From: Osmia lignaria lignaria
Lineage: Eukaryota; Arthropoda; Insecta; Hymenoptera; Megachilidae
Assembly: GCF_051020975.1 (NCBI RefSeq)
Contig: NW_027478171.1
Location: forward strand, 3,348,001 to 3,412,000
Length of the DNA stretch: 64,000 nt
Direction of reading: 5' to 3'
The notes under the pieces were generated by a model, which was given only the letters and a program-made list of their open reading frames with translations, was not told the DNA's origin and ran no database searches. Shown in pieces: positions 1 through 10,536 of this stretch (positions are counted from its first letter, which is position 1; every line of letters starts with the position of its first letter). Both the position numbers and the translations under genes were made by a program.

Positions 1-60
1 TAGAACATAAAAAGTAGGAAACTTAATTCTCTACAAAATCGGTCTCTTAACATTTTGCCA
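1..60 (+). repeat. Left-edge partial monomer
   Basis: These 60 bases match the tail of the unit: TAGAACATAAAAAGTAGG, then ACTTAATTCTCTACAAAA, then GGTCTCTTAACATTTTGCCA. They show that the array continues to the left of the window. The tail is of the AAAAAG / CTTAATTC type, except that the oligo-A is followed by TCGGTC instead of AAGGTC. Confidence 0.97.
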
Positions 61-135
61 TAGCTCGCTTCGTTTCCGAGATATTTGCAGATATATCTCA
101 AGGGAAGGGGCCTGACGGACATATTTCGAGATATT

Positions 136-159
136 TCTTCTTCTTGTTGTTCTTCTTCT
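136..159 (+). repeat. 24-nt mirror-symmetric pyrimidine tract (TTC/TTG)
   Basis: Bases 136-159 read the same left to right and right to left on one strand: three CTT triplets, then GTTG in the centre, then the mirrored TTC triplets. The tract is all pyrimidine except for two G. Most units keep it; a variant TTCCTC (for example anchors 729, 3627, 11033) or TTCCTCTTC (region V) breaks the symmetry. On the minus strand it is GAA-rich. Mirror pyrimidine tracts can form intramolecular triplex DNA, but the two G interruptions weaken this. Confidence 0.75.
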
Positions 160-162
160 GCA

Positions 163-173
163 CAGCTAAGCTG
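163..173. repeat. Short inverted repeat CAGCT-A-AGCTG
   Basis: Five-base arms around a single A form a near-palindrome present in almost every unit. The CTAAACTGG variant (in the TTTCCAGCTCGC subfamily) destroys the right arm, and CTAAGCTCG shortens it by one base. No protein recognising it can be named from sequence alone. Confidence 0.7.
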
Positions 174-192
174 GAAGTGGCATTTGCGGCTC

Positions 193-202
193 GCACTAGT
201 GC
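193..202. repeat. Perfect 10-bp palindrome GCACTAGTGC, subfamily marker
   Basis: This ten-base perfect palindrome contains the ACTAGT hexamer and is present in units of the CGGCTCGCACTAGTG subfamily. Other subfamilies read GCAATAGTGC and lack the symmetry. It occurs from the left edge to the unit anchored at 39049 (ACTAGT at 39159-39164). I found none to the right of that, so it works as a physical marker dividing the window. Confidence 0.8.
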
Positions 203-3200
203 ACAGTTATCTCAAAGGAAGGGGCCACGGTGTTTCTGTATCTCTATTATGTTGGTGCGTCTTCGGAACTTTTAAATATCTCGATATATCTCGAAAACTA
301 CGGTTCTGATCAAAAAATATCATAGAACATAAATTGTAGGAAACATAATTCTCTACAAAAAACGTCTCTTAACATTTTGCCATAGCTCGCTTCGTTTCCG
401 AGATATTTGCAGATTCAGCTCAAAGGAACTGGCCTGACGGACATATTTCGAGATATTTCTTCTTCTTGTTGTTCTTCTTCTGCACAGCTAAGCTGGAAGT
501 GGCATTTGCGGCTCGCACTAGTGCACAGTTATCTCATAGAAAGGGGCCACGGTGTTTCTGTATCTCTATTATGTTGGTGCGTCTTCGGAACTTTTAAATA
601 TCTCGATATATCTCGAAAACTACGCTTCTGATCAAAAAATATCATAGAACATAAATTGTAGGAAACATAATTCTCTACAAAAAACGTCTCTGAACATTTT
701 GCCATAGCTCGCTTCGTTTCCGAGATATTTGCAGATTCAGCTCAAAGGAACTGGCCTGACGGACATATTTCGAGATAGTTCTTCTTCTTGTTGTTCTTCC
801 TCTGCACAGCTAAGCTGGAAGTGGCATTTGCAGCTCGCAATAGTGCAGAGTTATCTCAAAGAAAGGGGCCACGGTGTTTCTGTATCTCTATTATGTTGGT
901 GCGGCTTCGGAACTTTTAAATATCTTGATATATCTCGAGAACTACGCATCTGATCAAAAAATATCATAGAACATAAAAAGTAGGAAACATAATTCTCTAC
1001 AAAAAAGGTCTCTTAACATTTTGCCATAGCTCGCTTCGTTTCCGAGATATTTGCAGATTTATCTCAAGGGAAGGGGCCTGACGGACATATTTCGAGATAT
1101 TTCTTCTTCTTGTTGTTCTTCTTCTGCACAGCTAAGCTGGAAGTGGCATTTGCGGCTCGCACTAGTGCAGAGTTGTCTCAACGAAAGGGGCCACGGTGTT
1201 TCTGTATCTCTATTATGTTGGTGCGGCTTCGGAACTTTTAAATATCTCGATATATCTCGAAAACTACGCTTCTGATCAAAAAATATCATAGAACATAAAT
1301 TGTAGGAAGCATAATTCTCTACAAAAAATGTCTCTTAACATTTTGCCATAGCTCGCTTCGTTTCCGAGATATTTGCAGATATATCTCAAGGGAAGGGGCC
1401 TGACGGACATATTTCGAGATATTTCTTCTTCTTGTTGTTCTTCTTCTGCACAGCTAAGCTGGAAGTGGCATTTACAGCTCGCAATAGTGCAGAGTTATCT
1501 CAAAGAAAGGGGCCACGGTGTTTCTGTATCTCTATTATGTTGGTGCGGCTTCGGAACTTTTAAATATCTTGATATATCTCGAGAACTACGCATCTGATCA
1601 AAAAATATCATAGAACATGAAAAGTAGGAAACTTAATTCTCTACAAAAAAGGTCTCTTAACATTTTGCCATAGCTCTCTTCGTTTCCGAGATATTTGCAG
1701 ATTTATCTCAAGGGAAGGGGCCTGACGGACATATTTCGAGATATTTCTTCTTCTTGTTGTTCTTCTTCTGCACAGCTAAGCTGGAAGTGGCATTTGCGGC
1801 TCGCACTAGTGCACAGTTATCTCAAAGAAAGGGGCCACGTTGTTTCTGTATCTCTATTATGTTGGTGCGTCTTCGGAACTTTTAAATATCTCGATATATC
1901 TCGAAAACTACGCTTCTGATCAAAAAATATCATAGAACATAAATTGTAGGAAACATAATTCTCTACAAAAAACGTCTCTTAACATTTTGCCATAGCTCGC
2001 TTCGTTTCCGAGATATTTGCAGATTCAGCTCAAAGGAACTGGCCTGACGGACATATTTCGAGATATTTCTTCTTCTTGTTGTTCTTCTTCTGCACAGCTA
2101 AGCTGGAAGTGGCATTTGCGGCTCGCACTAGTGCACAGTTATCTCAAAGAAAGGGGCCACGGTGTTTCTGTATCTCTATTATGTTGGTGCGTCTTCGGAA
2201 CTTTTAAATATCTCGATATATCTCGAAAACTACGCTTCTGATCAAAAAATATCATAGAACATAAATTGTAGGAAACATAATTCTCTACAAAAAACGTCTC
2301 TTAACGTTTTGCCATAGCTCGCTTCGTTTCCGAGATATTTGCAGATTCAGCTCAAAGGAACTGGCCTGACGGACATATTTCGAGATATTTCTTCTTCTTG
2401 TTGTTCTTCTTCTGCACAGCTAAGCTGGAAGTGGCATTTACAGCTCGCAATAGTGCAGAGTTATCTCAAAGAAAGGGGCCACGGTGTTTCTGTATCTCTA
2501 TTATGTTGGTGCGGCTTCGGAACTTTTAAATATTTTGATATATCTCGAGAACTACGCATCTGATCAAAAAATATCATAGAACATAAAAAGTAGGAAACTT
2601 AATTCTCTACAAAAAAGGTCTCTTAACATTTTGCCATAGCTCGCTTGGTTTCCGAGATATTTGCAGATTTATCTCAAGGGAAGGGGCCTGACGGACATAT
2701 TTCGAGATATTTCTTCTTCTTGTTGTTCTTCTTCTGCACTGCTAAGCTGGAAGTGGCATTTGCAGCTCGCAATAGTGCAGAGTTATCTCAAAGAAAGGGG
2801 CCACGGTGTTTCTGTATCTCTATTATGTTGGTGCGGCTTCGGAACTTTTAAATATCTTGATATATCTCGAGAACTACGCGTCTGATCAAAAAATATCATA
2901 GAACATAAAAAGTAGGAAACTTAATTCTCTACAAAAACGGTCTCTTAACATTTTGCCATAGCTCGTTTCGTTTCCGAGATATTTGCAGATATATCTCAAG
3001 GGAAGGGGCCTGACGGACATATTTCGAGATATTTCCTCTTCTTGTTGTTCTTCTTCTGCACAGCTAAGCTGGAAGTGGCATTTGCGGCTCGCACTAGTGC
3101 ACAGTTATCTGAAAGAAAGGGGCCACGGTGTTTCTGTATCTCTATTATGTTGGTGCGTCTTCGGAACTTTTAAATATCTCGATATATCTCGAAAACTACG

Positions 3201-3457
3201 CTTCTGATCAAAAAATATCATAGAACATAAATTGTAGGAAACATAATTCTCTACAAAAAACGTCTCTTAACATTTTGCCATAGCTCGCTTCGTTTCCGAG
3301 ATATTTGCAGATTCAGCTCAAAGGAACTGGCCTGACGGACATATTTCGAGATATTTCTTCTTCTTGTTGTTCTTCTTCTGCACAGCTAAGCTGGAAGTGG
3401 CATTTGCGGCTCGCACTAGTGCACAGTTATCTCAAAGAAAGGGGCCACGGTGTTTCT

Positions 3458-4983
3458 GTATCTCTATTATGTTGGTGCGTCTTCGGAACTTTTAAATATC
3501 TCGATATATCTCGAAAACTACGCTTCTGATCAAAAAATATCATAGAACATAAATTGTAGGAAACATAATTCTCTACAAAAAACGTCTCTTAACATTTTGC
3601 CATAGCTCGTTTCGTTTCCGAGATATTTGCAGATTCAGCTCAAAGGAACTGGCCTGACGGACATATTTCGAGATATTTCTTCTTCTTGTTGTTCTTCCTC
3701 TGCGCAGCTAAGCTGGAAGTGGCATTTGCAGCTCGCAATAGTGCAGAGTTATCTCAAACAAAGGGGCCACGGTGTTTCTGTATCTCTATTATGTTGGTGC
3801 TGCTTCGGAACTTTTAAATATCTTGATATATCTCGAGAACTACGCATCTGATCAAAAAATATCATAGAACATGAAAAGTAGGAAACTTAATTCTCTACAA
3901 AAAAGGTCTCTTAACATTTTGCCATAGCTCTCTTCGTTTCCGAGATATTTGCAGATTTATCTCAAGGGAAGGGGCCTGACGGACATATTCCGAGATATTT
4001 CTTCTTCTTGTTGTTCTTCTTCTGCACAGCTAAGCTCGAAGTGGCATTTGCAGCTCGCAATAGTGCAGAGTTATCTCAAAGAAAGAGGCCACGGTGTTTC
4101 TGTACCTCTATTATGTTGGTGCAGCTTCGGAACTTTTAAATATCTTGATATATCTCGAGAACTACGCATCTGATCAAAAAATATCATCGAACATAAAAAG
4201 TAGGAAACTTAATTCTCTACAAAAAAGGTCTCTTAACATTTTGCCATAGCTCGCTTCGTTTCCGAGATATTTGCAGATTTATCTCAAGGGAAGGGGCCTG
4301 ACGGACATATTTCGAGATATTTCTTCTTCTTGTTGTTCTTCTTCTGCACAGCTAAGCTCGAAGTGGCATTTGCAGCTCGCAATAGTGCAGAGTTATCTCA
4401 AAGAAAGAGGCCACGGTGTTTCTGTACCTCTATTATGTTGGTGCAGCTTCGGAACTTTTAAATATCTTGATATATCTCGAGAACTACGCATCTGATCAAA
4501 AAATATCATCGAACATAAAAAGTAGGAAACTTAATTCTCTACAAAAAAGGTCTCTTAACATTTTGCCATAGCTCGCTTCGTTTCCGAGATATTTGCAGAT
4601 TTATCTCAAGGGAAGTGGCCTGACGGACATATTTCGAGATATTTCTTCTTCTTGTTGTTCTTCTTCTGCACAGCTAAGCTGGAAGTGGCATTTGCGGCTC
4701 GCACTAGTGCAGAGTTATCTCAAAGAAAGGGGCCACGGTGTTTCTGTATCTCTATTATGTTGGTGCGTCTTCGGAACTTTTAAATATCTCGATATATCTC
4801 GAAAACTACGCTTCTGATCAAAAAATATCATAGAACATAAATTGTAGGAAACATAATTCTCTACAAAAAACGTCTCTTAACATTTTGCCATAGCTCGTTT
4901 CGTTTCCGAGATATTTGCAGATTCAGCTCAAAGGAACTGGCCTGACGGACATATTTCGAGATATTTCTTCTTCTTGTTGTTCT
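3458..4983 (+). repeat. Multi-monomer block, copy 1 (duplicated at 6356-8525)
   Basis: This 1526-bp block includes the monomers anchored at 3627, 3949, 4271 and 4593 and parts of their neighbours. It is marked by CTCAAACAAAGG with GTGCTGCTTCGG (3627), the AAGCTCGAAGTGG units, and GGGAAGTGGCC (4593). The same succession appears again to the right, expanded by two monomers. Diagnostic bases differ only rarely, for example ATTCCGAG in copy 1 near 3989 against ATTTCGAG in copy 2. Confidence 0.8.
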
Positions 4984-6355
4984 TCTTCTGCACAGCTAAG
5001 CTGGAAGTGGCATTTACAGCTCGCAATAGTGCAGAGTTATCTCAAAGAAAGGGGCCACGGTGTTTCTGTATCTCTATTATGTTGGTGCGGCTTCGGAACT
5101 TTTAAATATCTTGATATATCTCGAGAACTACGCATCTGATCAAAAAATATCATAGAACATAAAAAGTAGGAAACTTAATTCTCTACAAAAAAGGTCTCTT
5201 AACATTTTGCCATAGCTCGCTTGGTTTCCGAGATATTTGCAGATTTATCTCAAGGAAAGGGGCCTGACGGACATATTTCGAGATATTTCTTCTTCTTGTT
5301 GTTCTTCTTCTGCACAGCTAAGCTGGAAGTGGCATTTGCGGCTCGCACTAGTGCAGAGTTATCTCAAAGAAAGGGGCCACGGTGTTTCTGTATCTCTATT
5401 ATGTTGGTGCGGCTTCGGAACTTTTAAATATCTCGATATATCTCGAAAACTACGCTTCTGATCAAAAAATATCATAGAACATAAATTGTAGGAAAGATAA
5501 TTCTCTACAAAAAACGTCTCTTAACATTTTGCCATAGCTCGCTTCGTTTCCGAGATATTTGCAGATTCAGCTCAAAGGAACGGGCCTGACGGACATATTT
5601 CGAGATACTTCTTCTTCTTGTTGTTCTTCCTCTGCACAGCTAAGCTGGAAGTGGCATTTGCAGCTCGCAATAGTGCTGAGTTATCTCAAAGAAAGGGGCC
5701 ACGGTGTTTCTGTATCTCTATTATGTTGGTGCGGCTTCGGAACTTTTAAATATCTTGATATATCTCGAGAACTACGCATCTGATCAAAAAATATCATAGA
5801 ACATAAAAAGTAGGAAACTTAATTCTCTACAAAAAAGGTCTCTTAACATTTTGCCATAGCTCGCTTCGTTTCCGAGATATTTGCAGATTTATCTCAAGGG
5901 AAGGGGCCTGACGGACATATTTCGAGATATTTCTTCTTCTTGTTGTTCTTCTTCTGCACAGCTAAGCTGGAAGTGGCATTTACAGCTCGCAATAGTGCAA
6001 AGTTATCTCAAAGAAAGGGGCCACGGTGTTTCTGTATCTCTATTATGTCGGTGCGGCTTCGGAACTTTTAAATATCTTGATATATCTCGAGAACTACGCA
6101 TCTGATCAAAAAATATCATAGAACATGAAAAGTAGGAAACTTAATTCTCTACAAAAAAGGTCTCTTAACATTTTGCCATAGCTCTCTTCGTTTCCGAGAT
6201 ATTTGCAGATATATCTCAAGGAAAGGGGCCTGACGGACATATTTCGAGATATTTCTTCTTCTTTTTGTTCTTCTTCTGCACAGCTAAGCTGGAAGTGGCA
6301 TTTGCGGCTCGCACTAGTGCAGAGTTATCTCAAAGAAAGGGGCCACGGTGTTTCT

Positions 6356-8525
6356 GCATCTCTATTATGTTGGTGCGTCTTCGGAACTTTTAAATATCTC
6401 GATATATCTCGAAAACTACGCTTCTGATCAAAAAATATCATAGAACATAAATTGTAGGAAACATAATTCTCTACAAAAAACGTCTCTTAACATTTTGCCA
6501 TAGCTCGTTTCGTTTCCGAGATATTTGCAGATTCAGCTCAAAGGAACTGGCCTGACGGACATATTTCGAGATATTTCTTCTTCTTGTTGTTCTTCCTCTG
6601 CGCAGCTAAGCTGGAAGTGGCATTTGCAGCTCGCAATAGTGCAGAGTTATCTCAAACAAAGGGGCCACGGTGTTTCTGTATCTCTATTATGTTGGTGCTG
6701 CTTCGGAACTTTTAAATATCTTGATATATCTCGAGAACTACGCATCTGATCAAAAAATATCATAGAACATGAAAAGTAGGAAACTTAATTCTCTACAAAA
6801 AAGGTCTCTTAACATTTTGCCATAGCTCTCTTCGTTTCCGAGATATTTGCAGATTTATCTCAAGGGAAGGGGCCTGACGGACATATTTCGAGATATTTCT
6901 TCTTCTTGTTGTTCTTCTTCTGCACAGCTAAGCTCGAAGTGGCATTTGCAGCTCGCAATAGTGCAGAGTTATCTCAAAGAAAGAGGCCACGGTGTTTCTG
7001 TACCTCTATTATGTTGGTGCAGCTTCGGAACTTTTAAATATCTTGATATATCTCGAGAACTACGCATCTGATCAAAAAATATCATCGAACATAAAAAGTA
7101 GGAAACTTAATTCTCTACAAAAAAGATCTCTTAACATTTTGCCATAGCTCGCTTCGTTTCCGAGATATTTGCAGATTTATCTCAAGGGAAGGGGCCTGAC
7201 GGACATATTTCGAGATATTTCTTCTTCTTGTTGTTCTTCTTCTGCACAGCTAAGCTCGAAGTGGCATTTGCAGCTCGCAATAGTGCAGAGTTATCTCAAA
7301 GAAAGAGGCCACGGTGTTTCTGTATCTCTATTATGTTGGTGCTGCTTCGGAACTTTTAAATATCTTGATATATCTCGAGAACTACGCATCTGATCAAAAA
7401 ATATCATAGAACATGAAAAGTAGGAAACTTAATTCTCTACAAAAAAGGTCTCTTAACATTTTGCCATAGCTCTCTTCGTTTCCGAGATATTTGCAGATTT
7501 ATCTCAAGGGAAGGGGCCTGACGGACATATTTCGAGATATTTCTTCTTCTTGTTGTTCTTCTTCTGCACAGCTAAGCTCGAAGTGGCATTTGCAGCTCGC
7601 AATAGTGCAGAGTTATCTCAAAGAAAGAGGCCACGGTGTTTCTGTACCTCTATTATGTTGGTGCAGCTTCGGAACTTTTAAATATCTTGATATATCTCGA
7701 GAACTACGCATCTGATCAAAAAATATCATCGAACATAAAAAGTAGGAAACTTAATTCTCTACAAAAAAGGTCTCTTAACATTTTGCCATAGCTCGCTTCG
7801 TTTCCGAGATATTTGCAGATTTATCTCAAGGGAAGGGGCCTGACGGACATATTTCGAGATATTTCTTCTTCTTGTTGTTCTTCTTCTGCACAGCTAAGCT
7901 CGAAGTGGCATTTGCAGCTCGCAATAGTGCAGAGTTATCTCAAAGAAAGAGGCCACGGTGTTTCTGTACCTCTATTATGTTGGTGCAGCTTCGGAACTTT
8001 TAAATATCTTGATATATCTCGAGAACTACGCATCTGATCAAAAAATATCATCGAACATAAAAAGTAGGAAACTTAATTCTCTACAAAAAAGGTCTCTTAA
8101 CATTTTGCCATAGCTCGCTTCGTTTCCGAGATATTTGCAGATTTATCTCAAGGGAAGTGGCCTGACGGACATATTTCGAGATATTTCTTCTTCTTGTTGT
8201 TCTTCTTCTGCACAGCTAAGCTGGAAGTGGCATTTGCGGCTCGCACTAGTGCAGAGTTATCTCAAAGAAAGGGGCCACGGTGTTTCTGTATCTCTATTAT
8301 GTTGGTGCGTCTTCGGAACTTTTAAATATCTCGATATATCTCGAAAACTACGCTTCTGATCAAAAAATATCATAGAACATAAATTGTAGGAAACATAATT
8401 CTCTACAAAAAACGTCTCTTAACATTTTGCCATAGCTCGTTTCGTTTCCGAGATATTTGCAGATTCAGCTCAAAGGAACTGGCCTGACGGACATATTTCG
8501 AGATATTTCTTCTTCTTGTTGTTCT
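6356..8525 (+). repeat. Multi-monomer block, copy 2, with internal 644-bp duplication
   Basis: Bases 6356-7324 align with 3458-4426 at an offset of 2898 (9 units). Bases 7307-8525 align with 3765-4983 at an offset of 3542 (11 units). The two alignments overlap only at 7307-7324, so the unit anchored at 7169 is a chimera. Its left part is the AAGCTCGAAGTGG type and its right part is the GTGCTGCTTCGG type. The block is therefore the copy 1 block plus a 644-bp internal tandem duplication. Confidence 0.78.
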
Positions 8526-10536
8526 TCCTCTGCGCAGCTAAGCTGGAAGTGGCATTTGCAGCTCGCAATAGTGCAGAGTTATCTCAAAGAAAGGGGCCAC
8601 GGTGTTTCTGTATCTCTATTATGTTGGTGCGGCTTCGGAACTTTTAAATATCTTGATATATCTCGAGAACTACGCATCTGATCAAAAAATATCATAGAAC
8701 ATAAAAAGTAGGAAACTTAATTCTCTACAAAAAAGGTCTCTTAACATTTTGCCATAGCTCGCTTCGTTTCCGAGATATTTGCATATTTATCTCAAGGGAA
8801 GGGGCCTGACGGACATATTTCGAGATATTTCTTCTTCTTGTTGTTCTCCTTCTGCACAGCTAAGCTGGAAGTGGCATTTACAGCTCGCAATAGTGCAGAG
8901 TTATCTCAAAGAAAGGGGCCACGGTGTTTCTGTATCTCTATTATGTTGGTGCTGCTTCGGAACTTTTAAATATCTTGATATATCTCGAGAACTACGCATC
9001 TGATCAAAAAATATCATAGAACATGAAAAGTAGGAAACTTAATTCTCTACAAAAAAGGTCTCTTAACATTTTGCCATAGCTCTCTTCGTTTCCGAGATAT
9101 TTGCAGATTTATCTCAAGGGAAGGGGCCTGACGGACATATTTCGAGATATTTCTTCTTCTTGTTGTTCTTCTTCTGCACAGCTAAGCTCGAAGTGGCATT
9201 TGCAGCTCGCAATATTGCAGAGTTATCTCAAAGAAAGAGGCCACGGTGTTTCTGTACCTCTATTATGTTGGTGCAGCTTCGGAACTTTTAAATATCTTGA
9301 TATATCTCGAGAACTACGCATCTGATCAAAAAATATCATCGAACATAAAAAGTAGGAAACTTAATTCTCTACAAAAAAGGTCTCTTAACATTTTGCCATA
9401 GCTCGCTTCGTTTCCGAGATATTTGCAGATTTATCTCAAGGGAAGTGGCCTGACGGACATATTTCGAGATATTTCTTCTTCTTGTTGTTCTTCTTCTGCA
9501 CAGCTAAGCTGGAAGTGGCATTTGCAGCTCGCAAGAGTGCAGAGTTATCCCAAAGAAAGGGGCCACGGTGTTTCTGTATCTCTATTATGTTGGTGCGGCT
9601 TCGGAACTTTTACATATCTCGATATATCTCGAAAACTACGCTTCTGATCAAAAAATATCATAGAACATAAAAAGTAGGAAACTTAATTCTCCACAAAAAA
9701 GGTCTCTCAACATTTTGCCATAGCTCGCTTCGTTTCCGAGATATTTGCAGATTTATCTCAAGGGAAGGGTCCTGATGGACATATTTCGAGATACTTCTTC
9801 TTCTTGTTGTTCTTTTTCTGCACAGCTAAACTGGAAGTGGCATTTCCAGCTCGCAATCGTGCAGAGTTATCTCAAAGAAAGGGGCCACGGTGTTTCTGTA
9901 TCTCTATTATGTTGGTGCGGCTTCGGAACTTTTAAATATCTTGATATATCTCGATAACTACGCCTCTGATCGAAAAATATCATAGAACATAAAAAGTAGG
10001 AAACTTAATTCTCTACAAAAAAAGTCTCTTAACATTTTGCCATAGCACGCTTCGTTTCCGAGATATTTGCAGATTTATCTCAAGGGAAGGGGCCTGACGG
10101 ACATATTTCGAGATATTTCTTCTTCTTGTTGTTCTTCTTCTGCACAGCTAAGCTGGAAGTGGCATTTGCGGCTCGCACTAGTGCAGAGTTATCTCAAAGA
10201 AAGGAGCCACGGTGTTTCTGTATCTCTATTATGTTGGTGCGGCTTCGGAACTTTTAAATATCTCGATATATCTCGAGAACTACGCGTCTGATCAAAAAAT
10301 ATCATAGAACATAAAAAGTAGGAAACTTAATTCTCTACAAAAACGGTCTCTTAACATTTTGCCATAGCTCGCTTCGTTTCCGAGATATTTGCAGATATAT
10401 CTCAAGGGAAGGGGCCTGACGGACATATTTCGAGATATTTCTTCTTCTTGTTGTTCTTCTTCTGCACAGCTAAGCTGGAAGTGGCATTTACAGCTCGCAA
10501 TAGTGCAGAGTTATCTCAAAGAAAGGGGCCACGGTG

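Larger units (their letters stand above)
77..293 (+). repeat. Four decamers per monomer: CGAGATATTT twice, inverted copies twice
   Basis: In the reference unit CGAGATATTT occurs at 77-86 and again, identically, at 127-136. Its exact reverse complement AAATATCTCG is at 274-283, directly followed by ATATATCTCG at 284-293. TTTCGAGATAT (124-134) and ATATCTCGAAA (286-296) form an 11-bp inverted match. Single-stranded DNA or a transcript could fold back with a loop of about 150 nt. In many units the third copy is changed to AAATATCTTG. Confidence 0.8.
85..309 (+). other. Recurring 74-codon open frame in each monomer, judged non-coding
   Basis: From TTG at 85 to TGA at 309 the unit is open, and about 186 of the 199 anchors keep an equivalent frame. 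I do not call it a gene. The start is TTG and no in-frame ATG exists. An in-frame TAG lies 24 bases upstream (61). The unit length is 3 x 107 + 1, so successive copies lie in different frames and cannot form a tandem-repeat protein. Many differences between units change the amino acid. At least 13 units have lost the frame: TGA at the TGTTGATGC variant (11033, 11999, 13609); other stops (20373, 28101, 29067, 29711, 59010, 59654); lost TTG (21661, 60298); and one-base losses (41625, 49673). The SSSCCSSS-like core is only the TTC/TTG tract translated. Confidence 0.7.
61..382 (+). repeat. Reference monomer (first complete 322-bp unit)
   Basis: This is the first full unit, from TAGCTCGC at 61 to the base before the next TAGCTCGC at 383, and is used here as the coordinate frame for internal motifs. 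Its parts in order are: a conserved 5' block with CCGAGATATTTGCAG (76-90); a purine-rich AAGGGAAGGGGCC (100-112); a pyrimidine mirror tract (136-159); the imperfect palindrome CAGCTAAGCTG (163-173); GCACTAGTGC (193-202); a second purine-rich block (214-226); GGTGTTTCTGTATCTCTATTATG (229-251), quoted in pieces elsewhere; two decamers AAATATCTCG and ATATATCTCG (274-293); and an A-rich tail with TGATCAAAAAATATC. The choice of start is arbitrary, since a tandem repeat has no natural beginning. Confidence 0.95.
1..9720 (+). repeat. Array region I: mixed old subfamilies, GTGCGTCTTCGG and AAGCTCGAAG variants
   Basis: This region has thirty monomers (anchors 85 to 9423). Three variants alternate here. 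One has CAGCTCAAAGGAACTGG in place of TATCTCAAGGGAAGGGG. One has CGGCTCGCACTAGTG, often with GTGCGTCTTCGG in place of GTGCGGCTTCGG. One has AAGCTCGAAGTGG with GTACCTC and GTGCAGCTTCGG (anchors 3949, 4271, 6847, 7491, 7813, 9101; the 7169 unit is a hybrid). GTGCGTCTTCGG is nearly confined here; later copies are at anchors 12965 and 33253. No sequence other than satellite is present. Confidence 0.85.

Noticed and set aside
136..159. TTC/GAA microsatellite as a separate simple repeat
   Set aside because: Its length is constant among units and it is an integral, non-expanding part of the monomer, so it is described as a mirror tract of the unit rather than a microsatellite.
61..382. CENP-B box or similar centromere protein site
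   Set aside because: I looked by eye for TTCGnnnnAnnCGGG and its complement. CGGG occurs only in the TTTCGGGAT variant and the bases before it do not fit. A centromeric role can be neither shown nor excluded from this.
61..382. Hammerhead ribozyme in the satellite transcript
   Set aside because: Some animal satellites encode hammerheads, so I looked for CTGANGA with GAAA on both strands. The nearest strings (CTGACGG, CTGATGG, CTGATCA) do not match the core.
61..382. RNA polymerase III gene (tRNA- or SINE-like) inside the monomer
   Set aside because: No convincing box B (GGTTCGANTCC type) is present with a box A at proper spacing. TGATCAAAAA and GCTTCGGAAC do not fit. No cloverleaf was found.
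1059..1289. Minus-strand open frames of 76 codons (also at 12651-12881 and 15227-15457) and one at 29013-29210
   Set aside because: They are present in only a few units, depend on single substitutions, lack recognisable domains and lie antisense to the same repeat. I treat them as chance open frames.
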